NCBI RefSeq assembly: GCF_000244975.1
Contig: NZ_CM001440.1
Span: forward strand, 1,291,538 to 1,355,537
From: Saccharomonospora cyanea NA-134
Lineage (GTDB): Bacteria; Actinomycetota; Actinomycetes; Mycobacteriales; Pseudonocardiaceae
DNA length: 64,000 bases
Direction: 5' to 3'
The translations under genes and the position numbers were made by a program. Under the pieces are notes generated by a model that worked only from the letters and a program-made list of their open reading frames with translations, was not told the origin of the DNA and ran no database searches. Every line of letters begins with the position of its first letter. Position 1 is the stretch's first letter. Below are positions 33,357 through 42,641 of the stretch, one piece after another.

Positions 33357-34225
33357 GCGCGTACGCCGAGCTCGTCCGGGCACCGGCGGCGCTGACCGTG
33401 GTGGGCGACACCGTGGCCGGTGCCGCCGCCTCGGGAACGCCGCTACGCGGCCGGAGACGGTTGCTGCCCCTGGCGTCGGCGGCGTTCTACTGGGCGGGCA
33501 TGGCGCTCAACGACTGGGCCGACCGCGACCTCGACGCGGTGGAGCGCCCCGAGCGGCCCATCCCCTCCGGCCGGGTGAGCGCGACCGCGGCGTTGACCAC
33601 GGGCGCAGGCCTCACCGCCGCGGGACTGGCACTGGCGCGGATCGGTGGTGGGGCCCACGCCTGGCGCACCGCGGTTCCGCTCGCCGCCTGCCTGTGGGCC
33701 TACGACACGACGTTGAAGGGCACGGCCCTCGGGCCGGTGGGCATGGCGGCGTGCCGTGCGCTGGACGTGCTCATGGGCGCCTCCGGCCGGGAACGGGCGG
33801 CCCTGGCCGCGGCGGGAGCACTGGGCGTGCACACGTTCGGCGTCACCGCGCTGTCGGCGGGGGAGGTGCACGGCACCGAAGCCCGCACGGCAGGTGGTGC
33901 CCTCGCGGCGACCGTGACGTCCGCGGCCTCCGCCGCGTTGGCGGGGAGGCGACGTCCCGCCGGGTCCGGTGGCGGGCGGTTGCGGAGGGCGGCCACGGCG
34001 GTGTTCGCGGGCACGTACGCGTCGTCCGTGGGCAGCGCCCAGTACGCGGCCCTGCGGGAGCCCTCGGCGCAGCGCGTGCGTGAGGCCACCAAAGCCGGCA
34101 TCCACGGCATGGTCCCGCTCCAGGCCACCATCGCGGCGAGGCACGGCGCCGTGCGCGCCGCGACGTTGCTGGTGACCGTTCTGCCGCTGGCGCGGCGACT
34201 CGCGAGAAGGGTGAGCCCGACGTGA
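33353..34225 (+). CDS. eboC: EboC-type UbiA prenyltransferase (SCO3242 family)
   Basis: This 290-residue membrane protein has about seven to eight hydrophobic segments. The prenyl-diphosphate/Mg motif NDxxDxxxD is present (Asn53, Asp54, Asp57, Asp61 in ALNDWADRDLDAVERPERPI), followed by the usual RPIPSG. The second Asp-rich region is weak (YDTTLKGTALGPVGMAACRA). UbiA enzymes transfer polyprenyl groups to aromatic or cyclic acceptors in the membrane. The GTG start overlaps the synthase stop as GTGA. It matches the EboC position in ebo clusters. A prenylated cyclitol product is a plausible inference. Confidence 0.9.
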   Translation: MSAYAELVRAPAALTVVGDTVAGAAASGTPLRGRRRLLPLASAAFYWAGMALNDWADRDLDAVERPERPIPSGRVSATAALTTGAGLTAAGLALARIGGGAHAWRTAVPLAACLWAYDTTLKGTALGPVGMAACRALDVLMGASGRERAALAAAGALGVHTFGVTALSAGEVHGTEARTAGGALAATVTSAASAALAGRRRPAGSGGGRLRRAATAVFAGTYASSVGSAQYAALREPSAQRVREATKAGIHGMVPLQATIAARHGAVRAATLLVTVLPLARRLARRVSPT

Positions 34226-35664
34226 GCACACTGAGATTCGGATACGGCACCAACGGTTTCGCCAACCACCGGCTCGACGACGCCCTGGCGATCATCGCCG
34301 ACCTCGGCTACTCGGGTGTGGCGCTGACGCTGGACCACGCGCACCTCGATCCGTTCGCCGACGACGTGGCCGCGCAGACGGCGCGCGTCGCGAGGCGGCT
34401 CTCGGAGCTGGGGCTCGGCGTGGTGGTCGAGACCGGTGCGCGGTTCCTGCTCGATCCGTGGCGCAAGCACCGGCCGACCCTGCTCTCCGACGACCCCGGG
34501 CCTCGGCTGGACTTCCTGCGCAGGGCGGCCGACATCGCCGTCGACCTCGGCGCGGAGTGCGTCTCGTTCTGGTCCGGTGTCGCCGACTCCACCGTGGACG
34601 AGGACACGGCCTGGCAGCGTCTGCTGTCCGGAGTGGCGGCCGTGCTGGACGGCACGCAGGCGCGGTTCGCACTGGAACCCGAACCCGGCCACTACGTGCA
34701 GCACCTCGACCAGGCACTGAGGCTGCGTCGGGAACTGGGTGACCCCGAGCGCCTCGGCATCACGCTCGACGTGGGGCACTGCGTCGCGGTGGAGCCCGTC
34801 AGCGCGGCGGAGTGCGTGCGGAAGGCCGGGGGCCTGCTGTTCAACGTGCAACTGGACGACATGCTCCCCGGCGTGCACGAGCACCTGGAGTTCGGTGAGG
34901 GGCAGCTCGACCTCGCCGAGACGCTCGGCGCGCTGGCCGACGTCGGCTACGAGGGGCTGGCGGCCGTGGAGCTGCCCCGGCACAGTCACGCCGCCCCGGA
35001 CGTCGCCCGCCGCGCGAAGGCGGCGCTGACGGAGGCCGACCGGGTGGTCGACTGGGTGGCAGGCGCGGAGTCGGCGATCCGCGCCGACCCCACCCGTATC
35101 CGCACGCTGTTCCCGGCGGTGGGCCGGAAGGTGGGGCGCACCGCCGTCCGGCCGGACACCGACCCGGAAGGGCTCGTGCACGGCACCGTCGACGACCGCG
35201 CGCGTGGCCGGCTGCTGGCGGCACTGGGCTCGGAACTGGACACCGACGCGCTGGTGAAGGAGGTGGAGGAGCTGTACCGGTACGGCGACGGCGCCGAGCG
35301 CCGAGGCGTACTGCGCAACCTCCACGTCCTGCCCACCGACGACCCCCACGTGGTCGAGGCCGGGGTGCGGTTGGTGTCCGACGCGCTGCGGGCCAACGAC
35401 ACCGGACTGGTGGCCGCCGCGCTCGGGCGGTTCGCCGCCGAGTTCCTCGACGACCACGGCTGGCGCCACGGGGTACTGAAATGCCTGTTCACCGGTGTTC
35501 CCACGGCCGCTGTCGCCGGGTTGTCCCGGCGCTGTGACGCCGAGCTGCTCCGCATGGTCTCCGACTACGTGGCCGAGAGGAAGGCCGCAGGCCGCGCCGT
35601 GCCCGCCGACGCCGAGGCGATCCTGGCCCTCGGTGCCACCCGTGACGAGGAGGTCGCCCGATGA
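34222..35664 (+). CDS. eboA: Fusion of a xylose-isomerase-like TIM barrel with an EboA domain
   Basis: This 480-residue protein has two parts. Residues 1 to about 280 are a TIM barrel of the sugar isomerase class (FGYGTNGFANHRLDDAL, FALEPEPGHY, GITLDVGHCVA, FNVQLDDMLPGVHEHLEFG). Residues about 310-480 form an EboA domain (TDDPHVVEAGVRLVSDALRA, then WRHGVLKCLFTGVPTAAVAG). EboA is a protein of unknown role found only with other Ebo proteins. Its fusion to an isomerase suggests that EboA handles the same metabolite. GTGA overlap with eboC and ATGA overlap with the TatD gene. Domain calls are good; function is unknown. Confidence 0.85.
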   Translation: MSTLRFGYGTNGFANHRLDDALAIIADLGYSGVALTLDHAHLDPFADDVAAQTARVARRLSELGLGVVVETGARFLLDPWRKHRPTLLSDDPGPRLDFLRRAADIAVDLGAECVSFWSGVADSTVDEDTAWQRLLSGVAAVLDGTQARFALEPEPGHYVQHLDQALRLRRELGDPERLGITLDVGHCVAVEPVSAAECVRKAGGLLFNVQLDDMLPGVHEHLEFGEGQLDLAETLGALADVGYEGLAAVELPRHSHAAPDVARRAKAALTEADRVVDWVAGAESAIRADPTRIRTLFPAVGRKVGRTAVRPDTDPEGLVHGTVDDRARGRLLAALGSELDTDALVKEVEELYRYGDGAERRGVLRNLHVLPTDDPHVVEAGVRLVSDALRANDTGLVAAALGRFAAEFLDDHGWRHGVLKCLFTGVPTAAVAGLSRRCDAELLRMVSDYVAERKAAGRAVPADAEAILALGATRDEEVAR

Positions 35665-36524
35665 AGATCTTCGACCCGCACATCCACATGACGTCGCGCA
35701 CCACCGACGACTACGAGAACATGTACGCCGCCGGTGTGCGTGCCCTCGTCGAACCCGCGTTCTGGCTCGGGCAGCCGCGCACGAACGTCGGGGCGTTCAC
35801 CGACTACTTCGACGGGCTGATCGGGTGGGAGCGGTTCCGGGCCTCGCAGTTCGGCATCAGGCACCACTGCACGATCGCGCTGAACCCCAAGGAAGCCAAC
35901 GATCCGCGGTGTGTCGACGTGCTCGACGTGCTGCCGCGCTACCTCGCCAAGGACGGTGTGGTGGCCGTCGGCGAGGTCGGCTACGACTCGATGACCGACG
36001 CCGAGGAGAAGGCGTTCACCCGCCAGCTCGGACTCGCGATCGAGCACGACCTGCCCGTGCTCGTCCACACCCCGCACCGCGACAAGCTCGCGGGCACGAG
36101 ACGCACGCTCGACGTCGTCCGGGAGTCGGGCATCGACCCGGCTCGCGTGGTGGTGGACCACCTCAACGAGGTCACCGTCGGACTCGTGGCCGAGTCCGGG
36201 TGCTGGATGGGTTTTTCCATCTACCCCGACACGAAGATGGACGAACACCGCATGGTGGCCATTCTCAAGGAGTACGGCACCGAGCGGATGCTGGTGAACT
36301 CGGCGGCCGACTGGGGACGTTCCGACCCGCTCAAGACCTACCGCACCGGCAAGGCGATGCTCGAAGCCGGATACTCCGAGTCCGAAGTAGACAAGGTGTT
36401 GTGGGACAACCCCGTCGCGTTCTACGGCCAGAGCGGCAAGCTGATGCTCGGTCCGTTGCCCGAGTCCGCGCCGACGGCCGAGACGTTCGAAGGAAACTCC
36501 GTCCTGCGCGGCGCGAGGAAGTGA
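35661..36524 (+). CDS. eboB: TatD-family metal hydrolase (EboB)
   Basis: This 287-residue protein has the amidohydrolase metal ligands of TatD proteins: HxH at the N-terminus (His7, His9 in DPHIHMTS), Glu in VGEVGYDS, His in VLVHTPHRDK, His in VVDHLNE and Asp in NSAADWG. TatD proteins hydrolyse phosphodiester or similar bonds; the EboB group is always linked to EboA, EboC, EboE and EboF. It overlaps the EboA fusion (ATGA) and is 3 nt before the EboE gene. Substrate unknown. Confidence 0.9.
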   Translation: MKIFDPHIHMTSRTTDDYENMYAAGVRALVEPAFWLGQPRTNVGAFTDYFDGLIGWERFRASQFGIRHHCTIALNPKEANDPRCVDVLDVLPRYLAKDGVVAVGEVGYDSMTDAEEKAFTRQLGLAIEHDLPVLVHTPHRDKLAGTRRTLDVVRESGIDPARVVVDHLNEVTVGLVAESGCWMGFSIYPDTKMDEHRMVAILKEYGTERMLVNSAADWGRSDPLKTYRTGKAMLEAGYSESEVDKVLWDNPVAFYGQSGKLMLGPLPESAPTAETFEGNSVLRGARK

Positions 36525-36527
36525 GCC

Positions 36528-37628
36528 GTGCTCTCCTACTGCACCAACGTACATCCCGCCGAGGACCTCGACGGCATCGTCGCCCAACTCGACACCTACG
36601 CCGTTCCGGTGCGGGAGCGACTCGGGGTCGACCTTCTCGGCGTGGGGCTGTGGCTCGCAGCCGAGGTGGCCTCCGCGCTGGCCGACGATCCCGGTGCCAG
36701 GGCCCGGTTCGCCGGGGAGCTGAAGGCCAGGGGACTGGGTGTGCAGACACTCAACGCCTTCCCGTACGGCGGTTTCCACGACACCGTCGTGAAACACGCG
36801 GTGTATGTTCCGGAGTGGACGGACCCGCGCAGGCTGCGTTACACGCGTGACTGCCTGACGGTGCTGGCCGACCTGCTGCACGAGGACGCGAGCTACGGCA
36901 GCATCTCGACGCTGCCGCTCGCCTGGCGCGACCCGTGGGGCCCGGGCGACGACGAGCGCGCCGTGGCGGCCCTCGACGAGGTCACGGCCCACGCGCGGGC
37001 GCTGTCCGACCGCGTCGGCAGGCCGTTGCGGCTGGCCGTGGAACCCGAACCGGGGTGTGTACTCGACACGGTGGCCGATGCGGTGTCGTGGCTGTCCGGT
37101 CGTGTCGACCCCGCCTACGTGGGGCTGTGCCTGGACACCTGCCATCTGGCCGTGTCGTTCGCCGACCCCGCGAGCACGGTACGGCGCGTCCACGACGCCG
37201 GACTCGACGTGGTGAAGGTGCAGGCGTCGGCCGCGCTGCACGTCGAGAACCCGGCCGATCCGCAGGCCCGCGCGGCGCTCGCCGAGTTCTGCGAACCGCG
37301 CTACCTGCACCAGGTACGGGAGTTGTCGGCGACGGGCGAGGTGCTCGCCGCCGACGACCTCGACGCCGCGCTGACGGACCTGCCGGGAACCGGGCCGTGG
37401 CGCGTGCACTTCCACGTCCCGCTGCACACCCGGCCGAGGTCACCGCTCGCGTCCACCACGGACGTGCTGACCGACGCGGTGGCCGCCCTCGCCGGGAGCG
37501 GGCGAGCACTCCCACACGTCGAGGTCGAGACCTACACGTGGACGGTACTGCCCGAGGCCGACCGGACCGATCTCGCCGCCGGGATCGCCGACGAACTGAG
37601 CTGGGCCAGGACGGAGGTAGCCGTATGA
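36528..37628 (+). CDS. eboE: EboE-type metabolite traffic protein, xylose-isomerase-like TIM barrel
   Basis: This 366-residue protein starts [20 protein letters not shown], the characteristic EboE N-terminus (YCTNVHPGE-like). Further EboE marks are [44 protein letters not shown] and [13 protein letters not shown]. It has the same general fold as sugar isomerases but conserves features only seen with Ebo proteins. In cyanobacteria the ebo operon is needed to move a scytonemin precursor from cytoplasm to periplasm. Start is GTG at 36528; the stop overlaps EboF (ATGA). Confidence 0.9.
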   Translation: MLSYCTNVHPAEDLDGIVAQLDTYAVPVRERLGVDLLGVGLWLAAEVASALADDPGARARFAGELKARGLGVQTLNAFPYGGFHDTVVKHAVYVPEWTDPRRLRYTRDCLTVLADLLHEDASYGSISTLPLAWRDPWGPGDDERAVAALDEVTAHARALSDRVGRPLRLAVEPEPGCVLDTVADAVSWLSGRVDPAYVGLCLDTCHLAVSFADPASTVRRVHDAGLDVVKVQASAALHVENPADPQARAALAEFCEPRYLHQVRELSATGEVLAADDLDAALTDLPGTGPWRVHFHVPLHTRPRSPLASTTDVLTDAVAALAGSGRALPHVEVETYTWTVLPEADRTDLAAGIADELSWARTEVAV

Positions 37629-39025
37629 GGAAACTGCTGATGCTCGACGTGGTGGGCATGACGCCCGCCCTGTTACGGCACATGCCGCACCTGTCGGAGG
37701 TGGCCGACAAGGGCTGGCGCGCCGAGTTGGGCACCGTGCTGCCCGCCGTCACGTGCAGCGTGCAGTCGACGCTGCTCACCGGTGCGATGCCTGCCGAACA
37801 CGGGATCGTGGGCAACGGCTGGTACTTCCGCGACCTCGGCGAGATCCACCTGTGGCGGCAACACAACAAGCTCGTGCAGCGGCCCAAGGTGTGGGAGACC
37901 GCGAGGGCGGAGCATCCCGACTACACCGCCGCCAACGTGTGCTGGTGGTACGCGATGGGCATGACCACCGACATCACGGTCACCCCGAGGCCCATCTACC
38001 ACGCCGACGGCCGCAAGTCACCCGACTGCTACGTGCGCCCACCGCACCTGCACGACGCGCTGACGGCCGAACTCGGTGCGTTCCCGCTGTTCCAGTACTG
38101 GGGGCCCACGGCGTCGATCACCTCGTCGAAGTGGATCGTGGAGGCCACACGGCGCATCCTACGCACCGACAACCCCGACCTGACGATGGCGTACGTGCCG
38201 CACCTCGACTACGACCTCCAGCGGTACGGCCCCGACTCGCCGCAGGCGGCCAAGGCCGCGCGCGACGTCGACGCCGTGCTGGCGCCGCTGCTCGCCGACG
38301 CCGAACGGGCTGGAACCACCGTGGTGGCACTGTCCGAGTACGGCATCACGTCCGTGGACACGCCGGTGGACATCAACCGGGCACTGCGGCGGGAAGGGCT
38401 GTTGGAGGTCTACACCCAGGACGGCATGGAGTACCTGGACCCGTGGACGTCCCGGGCGTTCGCCGTGGCCGACCACCAGGTCGCCCACGTCTACGTGGCC
38501 GACGACGCCGACCTGCCCAGGGTTCGCAAGATCGTCGAGGACCTCACCGGTGTGGACGAGGTACTGGATCGCGAGGCGCAGGCCCGGTACGGGCTCGACC
38601 ACGAGCGCGCGGGGGAATTCGTCGCGGTGGCCGAGCCGCGCGCGTGGTTCACCTACTACTACTGGCTCGACGACGACCTCGCACCCGACTTCGCGCGGGG
38701 GGTGGAGATCCACCGCAAGCCCGGTTACGATCCCGCCGAGTTGTTCTTCGACCCGACCGACCGGTTCGCCAAGGCCAGGGCGGGGCTCAACCTGGTGCGC
38801 AAGAAGGCCGGGTTGCGCTACGCCATGAACGTGGTGCCCACCGACCCGAGGTGGGTGCGGGGCTCGCACGGCCGGCTACCGGACTCGGCCGAGCACGGTC
38901 CGGTGCTGCTCTGCTCCGATCCGGAGGTGCCCTCCGCCGTGGAGTCCTCCGGCCGCCTGTCCGCCACCGACGTACGTCAACTCCTGCTGCAACTGCAAGG
39001 AATCCGAGAGGGAACTCAACGATGA
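37625..39025 (+). CDS. eboF: EboF-type alkaline phosphatase/nucleotide pyrophosphatase-fold protein
   Basis: This 466-residue protein belongs to the alkaline phosphatase/phosphodiesterase superfamily: metal Asp8 in [10 protein letters not shown], the nucleophile region [20 protein letters not shown] (about 43-62), [15 protein letters not shown] with Asp/His ligands, and [20 protein letters not shown]. Such enzymes cleave phosphate monoesters or diesters such as nucleotide sugars. It lacks a signal peptide. It overlaps EboE (ATGA) and the following isomerase (ATGA). It could remove a phosphate or nucleotide group from the Ebo metabolite before export; this is inference. Confidence 0.9.
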   Translation: MRKLLMLDVVGMTPALLRHMPHLSEVADKGWRAELGTVLPAVTCSVQSTLLTGAMPAEHGIVGNGWYFRDLGEIHLWRQHNKLVQRPKVWETARAEHPDYTAANVCWWYAMGMTTDITVTPRPIYHADGRKSPDCYVRPPHLHDALTAELGAFPLFQYWGPTASITSSKWIVEATRRILRTDNPDLTMAYVPHLDYDLQRYGPDSPQAAKAARDVDAVLAPLLADAERAGTTVVALSEYGITSVDTPVDINRALRREGLLEVYTQDGMEYLDPWTSRAFAVADHQVAHVYVADDADLPRVRKIVEDLTGVDEVLDREAQARYGLDHERAGEFVAVAEPRAWFTYYYWLDDDLAPDFARGVEIHRKPGYDPAELFFDPTDRFAKARAGLNLVRKKAGLRYAMNVVPTDPRWVRGSHGRLPDSAEHGPVLLCSDPEVPSAVESSGRLSATDVRQLLLQLQGIREGTQR

Positions 39026-40029
39026 GCCGACCGGTAACACTGTTCACGGGCCAGTGGGCCGACCTGCCGTTCGAAGAGGTCTGTCGACTGGCCTCGGAAT
39101 GGGGCTACGACGGGCTGGAGATCGCGTGCTCGGGCGACCACTTCGAGGTCGACCGTGCGCTGTCCGAAGAGGACTACGTCGCGAACCGGCTGAAGCTGCT
39201 CGACTCCTACGGGCTCAAGGTCTGGGCCATCTCCAACCACCTCGTCGGTCAGGCGGTGTGCGACGACCCGATCGACGAGCGGCACCGCAACATCCTGCCC
39301 TCCCGTATCTGGGGTGACGGCGAACCCGAGGGTGTGCGCCAGCGGGCGGCCGCCGAAATGGCCGACACGGCCAGGGCCGCCGCGAAACTCGGCGTGGACA
39401 CCGTCATCGGCTTCACCGGGTCGAAGATCTGGAAGTACGTGGCGATGTTCCCACCGGTGCCCGCGGAGATGATCGAGGACGGTTACGCCGACTTCGCGCG
39501 GCGGTGGAACCCGATCCTCGACGTCTTCGACGAGGTGGGGGTGCGGTTCGCCCACGAGGTGCACCCGAGCGAGATCGCCTACGACTACTGGACCACCAAG
39601 CGGGCGCTGCAGGCCGTCGACAACCGTCCCGCCTTCGGTCTGAACTGGGACCCGTCGCACTTCGTGTGGCAGGACCTCGACCCGGTGGGTTTCATTCTCG
39701 ACTTCGCCGACCGCATCTACCACGTGGACTGCAAGGACACGAAGAAGCGGTTCGACGGCCGCAACGGCAGGCTCGGCTCGCACCTGCCGTGGGCCGACCC
39801 GCGTCGCGGCTGGGACTTCGTGTCCACCGGGCACGGCGACGTGGACTGGGAGAGCGCGTTCCGGGCGCTGAACGCCATCGGCTACACCGGGCCGATCTCG
39901 GTCGAGTGGGAGGACGCGGGCATGGACCGGTTGCGGGGTGCCGCCGAGGCCGTGACCTACATCCGCAGCCAGCTGTTCGACAAGCCGGAGGCGGCCTTCG
40001 ACGCCGCGTTCAGCACGGAGAGGAACTGA
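39022..40029 (+). CDS. Cytoplasmic sugar phosphate isomerase/epimerase of the Ebo operon
   Basis: This 335-residue TIM-barrel protein has a full metal set in xylose-isomerase-like order: Glu in FAHEVHPSE, Asp in NWDPSHF, His in [12 protein letters not shown] and Glu in SVEWEDAGM. It has no signal peptide. Similar proteins occur beside Gfo/Idh dehydrogenases in inositol and keto-sugar pathways. It overlaps EboF by ATGA and is 4 nt before the Tat-exported isomerase gene. The pairing of an intracellular and an exported isomerase in one operon is notable. Confidence 0.9.
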   Translation: MSRPVTLFTGQWADLPFEEVCRLASEWGYDGLEIACSGDHFEVDRALSEEDYVANRLKLLDSYGLKVWAISNHLVGQAVCDDPIDERHRNILPSRIWGDGEPEGVRQRAAAEMADTARAAAKLGVDTVIGFTGSKIWKYVAMFPPVPAEMIEDGYADFARRWNPILDVFDEVGVRFAHEVHPSEIAYDYWTTKRALQAVDNRPAFGLNWDPSHFVWQDLDPVGFILDFADRIYHVDCKDTKKRFDGRNGRLGSHLPWADPRRGWDFVSTGHGDVDWESAFRALNAIGYTGPISVEWEDAGMDRLRGAAEAVTYIRSQLFDKPEAAFDAAFSTERN

Positions 40030-40033
40030 CGTC

Positions 40034-40891
40034 ATGAGCGACAAGAAACTGTCCCGCAGAGCGATGTTCCGCACCGCGGCGGGTGCCGCGGCCGCCGTGG
40101 GTCTTGCCGGAGCGATGAGCGGCACGGCTCACGCCGACTGGGGCTGGCGCGGCAGGCGCATTCCCAGGCAGATGCTCAGCATCCAGCTCTACACCCTCCG
40201 GAACCTGTTCGAGGCCGACCTGGAGGGCACGCTGGAGGCACTGGCCGACATCGGCTACCGCACCGTGGAGCTCGCGGGCACCTACGGCCGCTCCGCCGCC
40301 GAGTTCCGGCGGTTGCTCGACCGCTACCACCTGAAGGCCACCTCCGCCCACGTCTCGTTCGACGGCGCCGACGTCGACCAGCTGATCGAGGACGCGAAGA
40401 CGCTCGGCTACCGCAAGGCGGCCTGCGCCTACGCCAACTACTCGACGCTGGAGGAGTGGAGGGCGTTCGCGGGCCGGCTCGACAAGGCCGCCGCGGCTTT
40501 CCGCAGGGCGGGGATCTCGTACGGCTACCACAACCACGCCCACGAGTACCAGGCCATCGACGGTGTCCGGCCGATCGACGTCATCGCCGAGAACACCAGC
40601 CCGCGCAACGTACACCTGGAGTACGACCTGTACTGGGTGGTGGACGGCGGGGCCGACCCGGTCGAGGAGTACTTCCGCCGGTTCGGCCGGGTCCTGCAGT
40701 TCCACGTCAAGGACCGCGCGGAGGGCGGCGGCTGGGCCGACGTCGGCACGGGCACCATCGACTGGGCGAGTCTGTTCCGCCGGACGTGGACCGGACCGAT
40801 GAAGCAGTACATCGTCGAGCACGACAACCCGGCCGACCCGCTGAACACGGCCAAGGTCGGTTTCGAGTACCTGGCGAACCTGCGCTTCTAG
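40034..40891 (+). CDS. Tat-exported sugar phosphate isomerase/epimerase-like protein
   Basis: This 285-residue protein has a twin-arginine signal (LSRRAMFRTAAG, hydrophobic stretch, cleavage near TAHA). The mature domain is a TIM barrel with YHNHAHEYQ, LEYDLYWVV, FHVKDR and IVEHDNPAD, closely resembling the protein at 17682-18530. It is the last gene of the Ebo operon, so an extracellular step is part of this pathway. A 16-bp perfect hairpin follows. Function is inferred from fold only. Confidence 0.9.
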   Translation: MSDKKLSRRAMFRTAAGAAAAVGLAGAMSGTAHADWGWRGRRIPRQMLSIQLYTLRNLFEADLEGTLEALADIGYRTVELAGTYGRSAAEFRRLLDRYHLKATSAHVSFDGADVDQLIEDAKTLGYRKAACAYANYSTLEEWRAFAGRLDKAAAAFRRAGISYGYHNHAHEYQAIDGVRPIDVIAENTSPRNVHLEYDLYWVVDGGADPVEEYFRRFGRVLQFHVKDRAEGGGWADVGTGTIDWASLFRRTWTGPMKQYIVEHDNPADPLNTAKVGFEYLANLRF

Positions 40892-40896
40892 TCCCT

Positions 40897-40932
40897 CCGG
40901 CCGTGGGTGGCGTGCCCGCCACCCACGGCCGG
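40897..40932 (+). terminator. Strong hairpin ending the Ebo operon
   Basis: The 16 bases 40897-40912 (CCGGCCGTGGGTGGCG) pair perfectly with 40917-40932 across the tetraloop TGCC. It starts 6 nt after the last stop of the eight-gene operon. No T-tract. Confidence 0.8.
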
Positions 40933-41020
40933 GACTCGTACAGCACCACTGCGTGCCACACACGCTCGTGGGCAGGTGGGTGCCGACGATCTCGCCGCCG
41001 CGTTCCCGTCGCGCGCCGGG

Positions 41021-41920
41021 TCAGCCGCTGTGGGCGGTCAAGGTTCGCAATGCGTTCACCGTCGTGTAGCCGCGCCACTCCAGCGCGGCGGCGGGGGAGT
41101 AGCTGACGAAGTCGACCGTCCACCCACCGTCGTCCGCCTGCCCCGACCTCAGTCGCTGGAGATCGGCCTCGACGGCCTCCGGCGACAGCAACGCCCGGGC
41201 CGGGCCGGGAAGCGGTGCGAAGTCCAGAGGCCGCATGTGTTCATCGGCTGCGCCACCCTGCACGTGGACGGTGCCGTCGGCGGGCACGAACGCCCCCAGG
41301 ACGTCGAGGAGTTCGCGGGCCGTCTCGGGGTGTCGCACGCTCAGCACGTCGGCGAAGCGCACGGCGAAGGCGAGTTCGATGGCGTGGGGCGTACGGCGTT
41401 CCTCGCGGAGCCGGTGGATGGCCGACACGCAGAACTCAGTGGCGCGCGACAACCACGGGTGAGCGGCCACGGCGCGGTCGTGGACGGCGACACGGTGGGC
41501 GTGCAGGGCCACGACGGCGGTGATCTGGAGTGACGACGTCGCCGGGTCGGCCTGGACCCAGAACGGCGCGCAACTCTCGGGATGGGTGACCGGCAGCGCG
41601 AACGGCAGCCCGCCGTCGGGCAGTGTGACCGTCAGCAGCCAGTCGCAGAGCTGCTCGGCCTGGGCGGTCGTGACCGGGGCGAGTTCCGCCAGTACCTCGA
41701 AGGCGTGCAGTGCGGCGGACGGCTGGCTCTCGGGCGAGCGCAGGTCGGGTTCGAGGCCGTGGCCGTAACCGCCGTCGGCGTTGCGGTAGCCGGCGAGCGC
41801 GGACAGCGTCGCCTGCGGATCTCCCGCCTCCACGAGCAGTCGGAACCTGTGCCGGTCGAGCAGGCGCGCGTTCGCCGTCAGGAACGTCGATGCCGCCGCG
41901 ACAACTGTGTCGTCGATCAT
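41021..41920 (-). CDS. Prenyltransferase/terpene-cyclase-fold (alpha/alpha toroid) protein under SOS control
   Basis: This 299-residue protein shows alpha/alpha-toroid repeats of the prenyltransferase/squalene-cyclase class: YRNADGGYGHGLEPDL (about 45-60), TLPDGGLPFALP (about 99-110) and QADDGGWTVDF (about 261-271). It lacks the DxDD motif of squalene-type cyclases, so cyclase activity is doubtful. ATG at 41920 lies 20 nt from a perfect LexA box at 41941-41956, suggesting DNA-damage induction. Proteins of this kind are common uncharacterised actinobacterial products. Its role in damage response, if any, is unknown. Confidence 0.78.
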   Translation of the reverse strand: MIDDTVVAAASTFLTANARLLDRHRFRLLVEAGDPQATLSALAGYRNADGGYGHGLEPDLRSPESQPSAALHAFEVLAELAPVTTAQAEQLCDWLLTVTLPDGGLPFALPVTHPESCAPFWVQADPATSSLQITAVVALHAHRVAVHDRAVAAHPWLSRATEFCVSAIHRLREERRTPHAIELAFAVRFADVLSVRHPETARELLDVLGAFVPADGTVHVQGGAADEHMRPLDFAPLPGPARALLSPEAVEADLQRLRSGQADDGGWTVDFVSYSPAAALEWRGYTTVNALRTLTAHSG

Positions 41921-41940
41921 GCCGAGACGATACCAGCGAA

Positions 41941-41956
41941 TCGAACATAGGTTCGA
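41941..41956. promoter_or_regulatory. LexA (SOS) box
   Basis: TCGAACATAGGTTCGA (41941-41956) is a perfect TCGAAC-N4-GTTCGA palindrome, the LexA site of actinobacteria and Bacillus-type bacteria. It is 20 nt upstream of the minus-strand toroid-protein gene. LexA bound there would block the gene until DNA damage. Binding is inferred from an exact motif match. Confidence 0.85.
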
Positions 41957-42026
41957 TAACTCGTTCGGTGGGCATGTGGAAGGCCGACCTCACCGTGTCG
42001 CGCGCGATGAGGACGACCCTTCGTGT

Positions 42027-42458
42027 TCATCGAAAGGCGGGGTTCGCCTGGAACGGGAAGTCCACCAACTCGTCCCCTCTCCGAGGCACGGGGAGCTCGG
42101 TGAGGGCCGACTCCACCGTCGGGTGCAACGGCAGTGCCTCGGCCAGGCCCACGGCCTCGATCGGTCTCCGAACCACTCGCTGTGTGGCCACCACGCGGAG
42201 GGGAACGCCCTTCCGCGCGGCGGCGTCCTGCGTGTCGAGAAGCAGCGCCAGTCCCGCCGACCCCAGGAACGTGACCTCGTTGAGGTCCACGACGAGTGAC
42301 TGGGGTGGCGACACGGCGCCGAGTGCCTCGTCCAGGTGCTCGGCGAGTTCGTCCCTCGTGCCGAGGTCGATCTCGCCGCTCACCGTGACGACGACTCCTG
42401 CTCCGTGACATTCGGTGGTTAGACCCAACAGTGAAGTGGGTACTGCTAATTCGGACAC
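42027..42458 (-). CDS. STAS-domain anti-sigma factor antagonist
   Basis: This 143-residue protein contains a STAS domain (about 13-115): VVVTVSGEIDLGTRDELAEHL and VVDLNEVTFLGSAGLALLL, with Ser67 at the usual phosphorylation site. Such proteins bind anti-sigma factors and release sigma when unphosphorylated. GTG at 42458 (MSELAVPTS) has GGAGG 5 nt upstream and was chosen over the in-frame GTG at 42479. A Trp-type anti-sigma ATPase-like protein lies at 61480-61872, but the two are far apart. The cognate sigma factor is not in the window. Confidence 0.88.
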   Translation of the reverse strand: MSELAVPTSLLGLTTECHGAGVVVTVSGEIDLGTRDELAEHLDEALGAVSPPQSLVVDLNEVTFLGSAGLALLLDTQDAAARKGVPLRVVATQRVVRRPIEAVGLAEALPLHPTVESALTELPVPRRGDELVDFPFQANPAFR

Positions 42459-42641
42459 GGCACCTCCAGCGGTGTCCACATCAACCGATAGGTCGAATTA
42501 CGTCTGGCCTCTGCGTCCGGCGCTGCCTACTCCATCGCCGACGCCCAAAGACTAGCCCGGACGGCCCAACGTGCAAAGACCAGAATCGTCGGGCATTCCC
42601 CAATCGGAGGATTTTCCTGGGATACGAGGAGTGACCTACCG

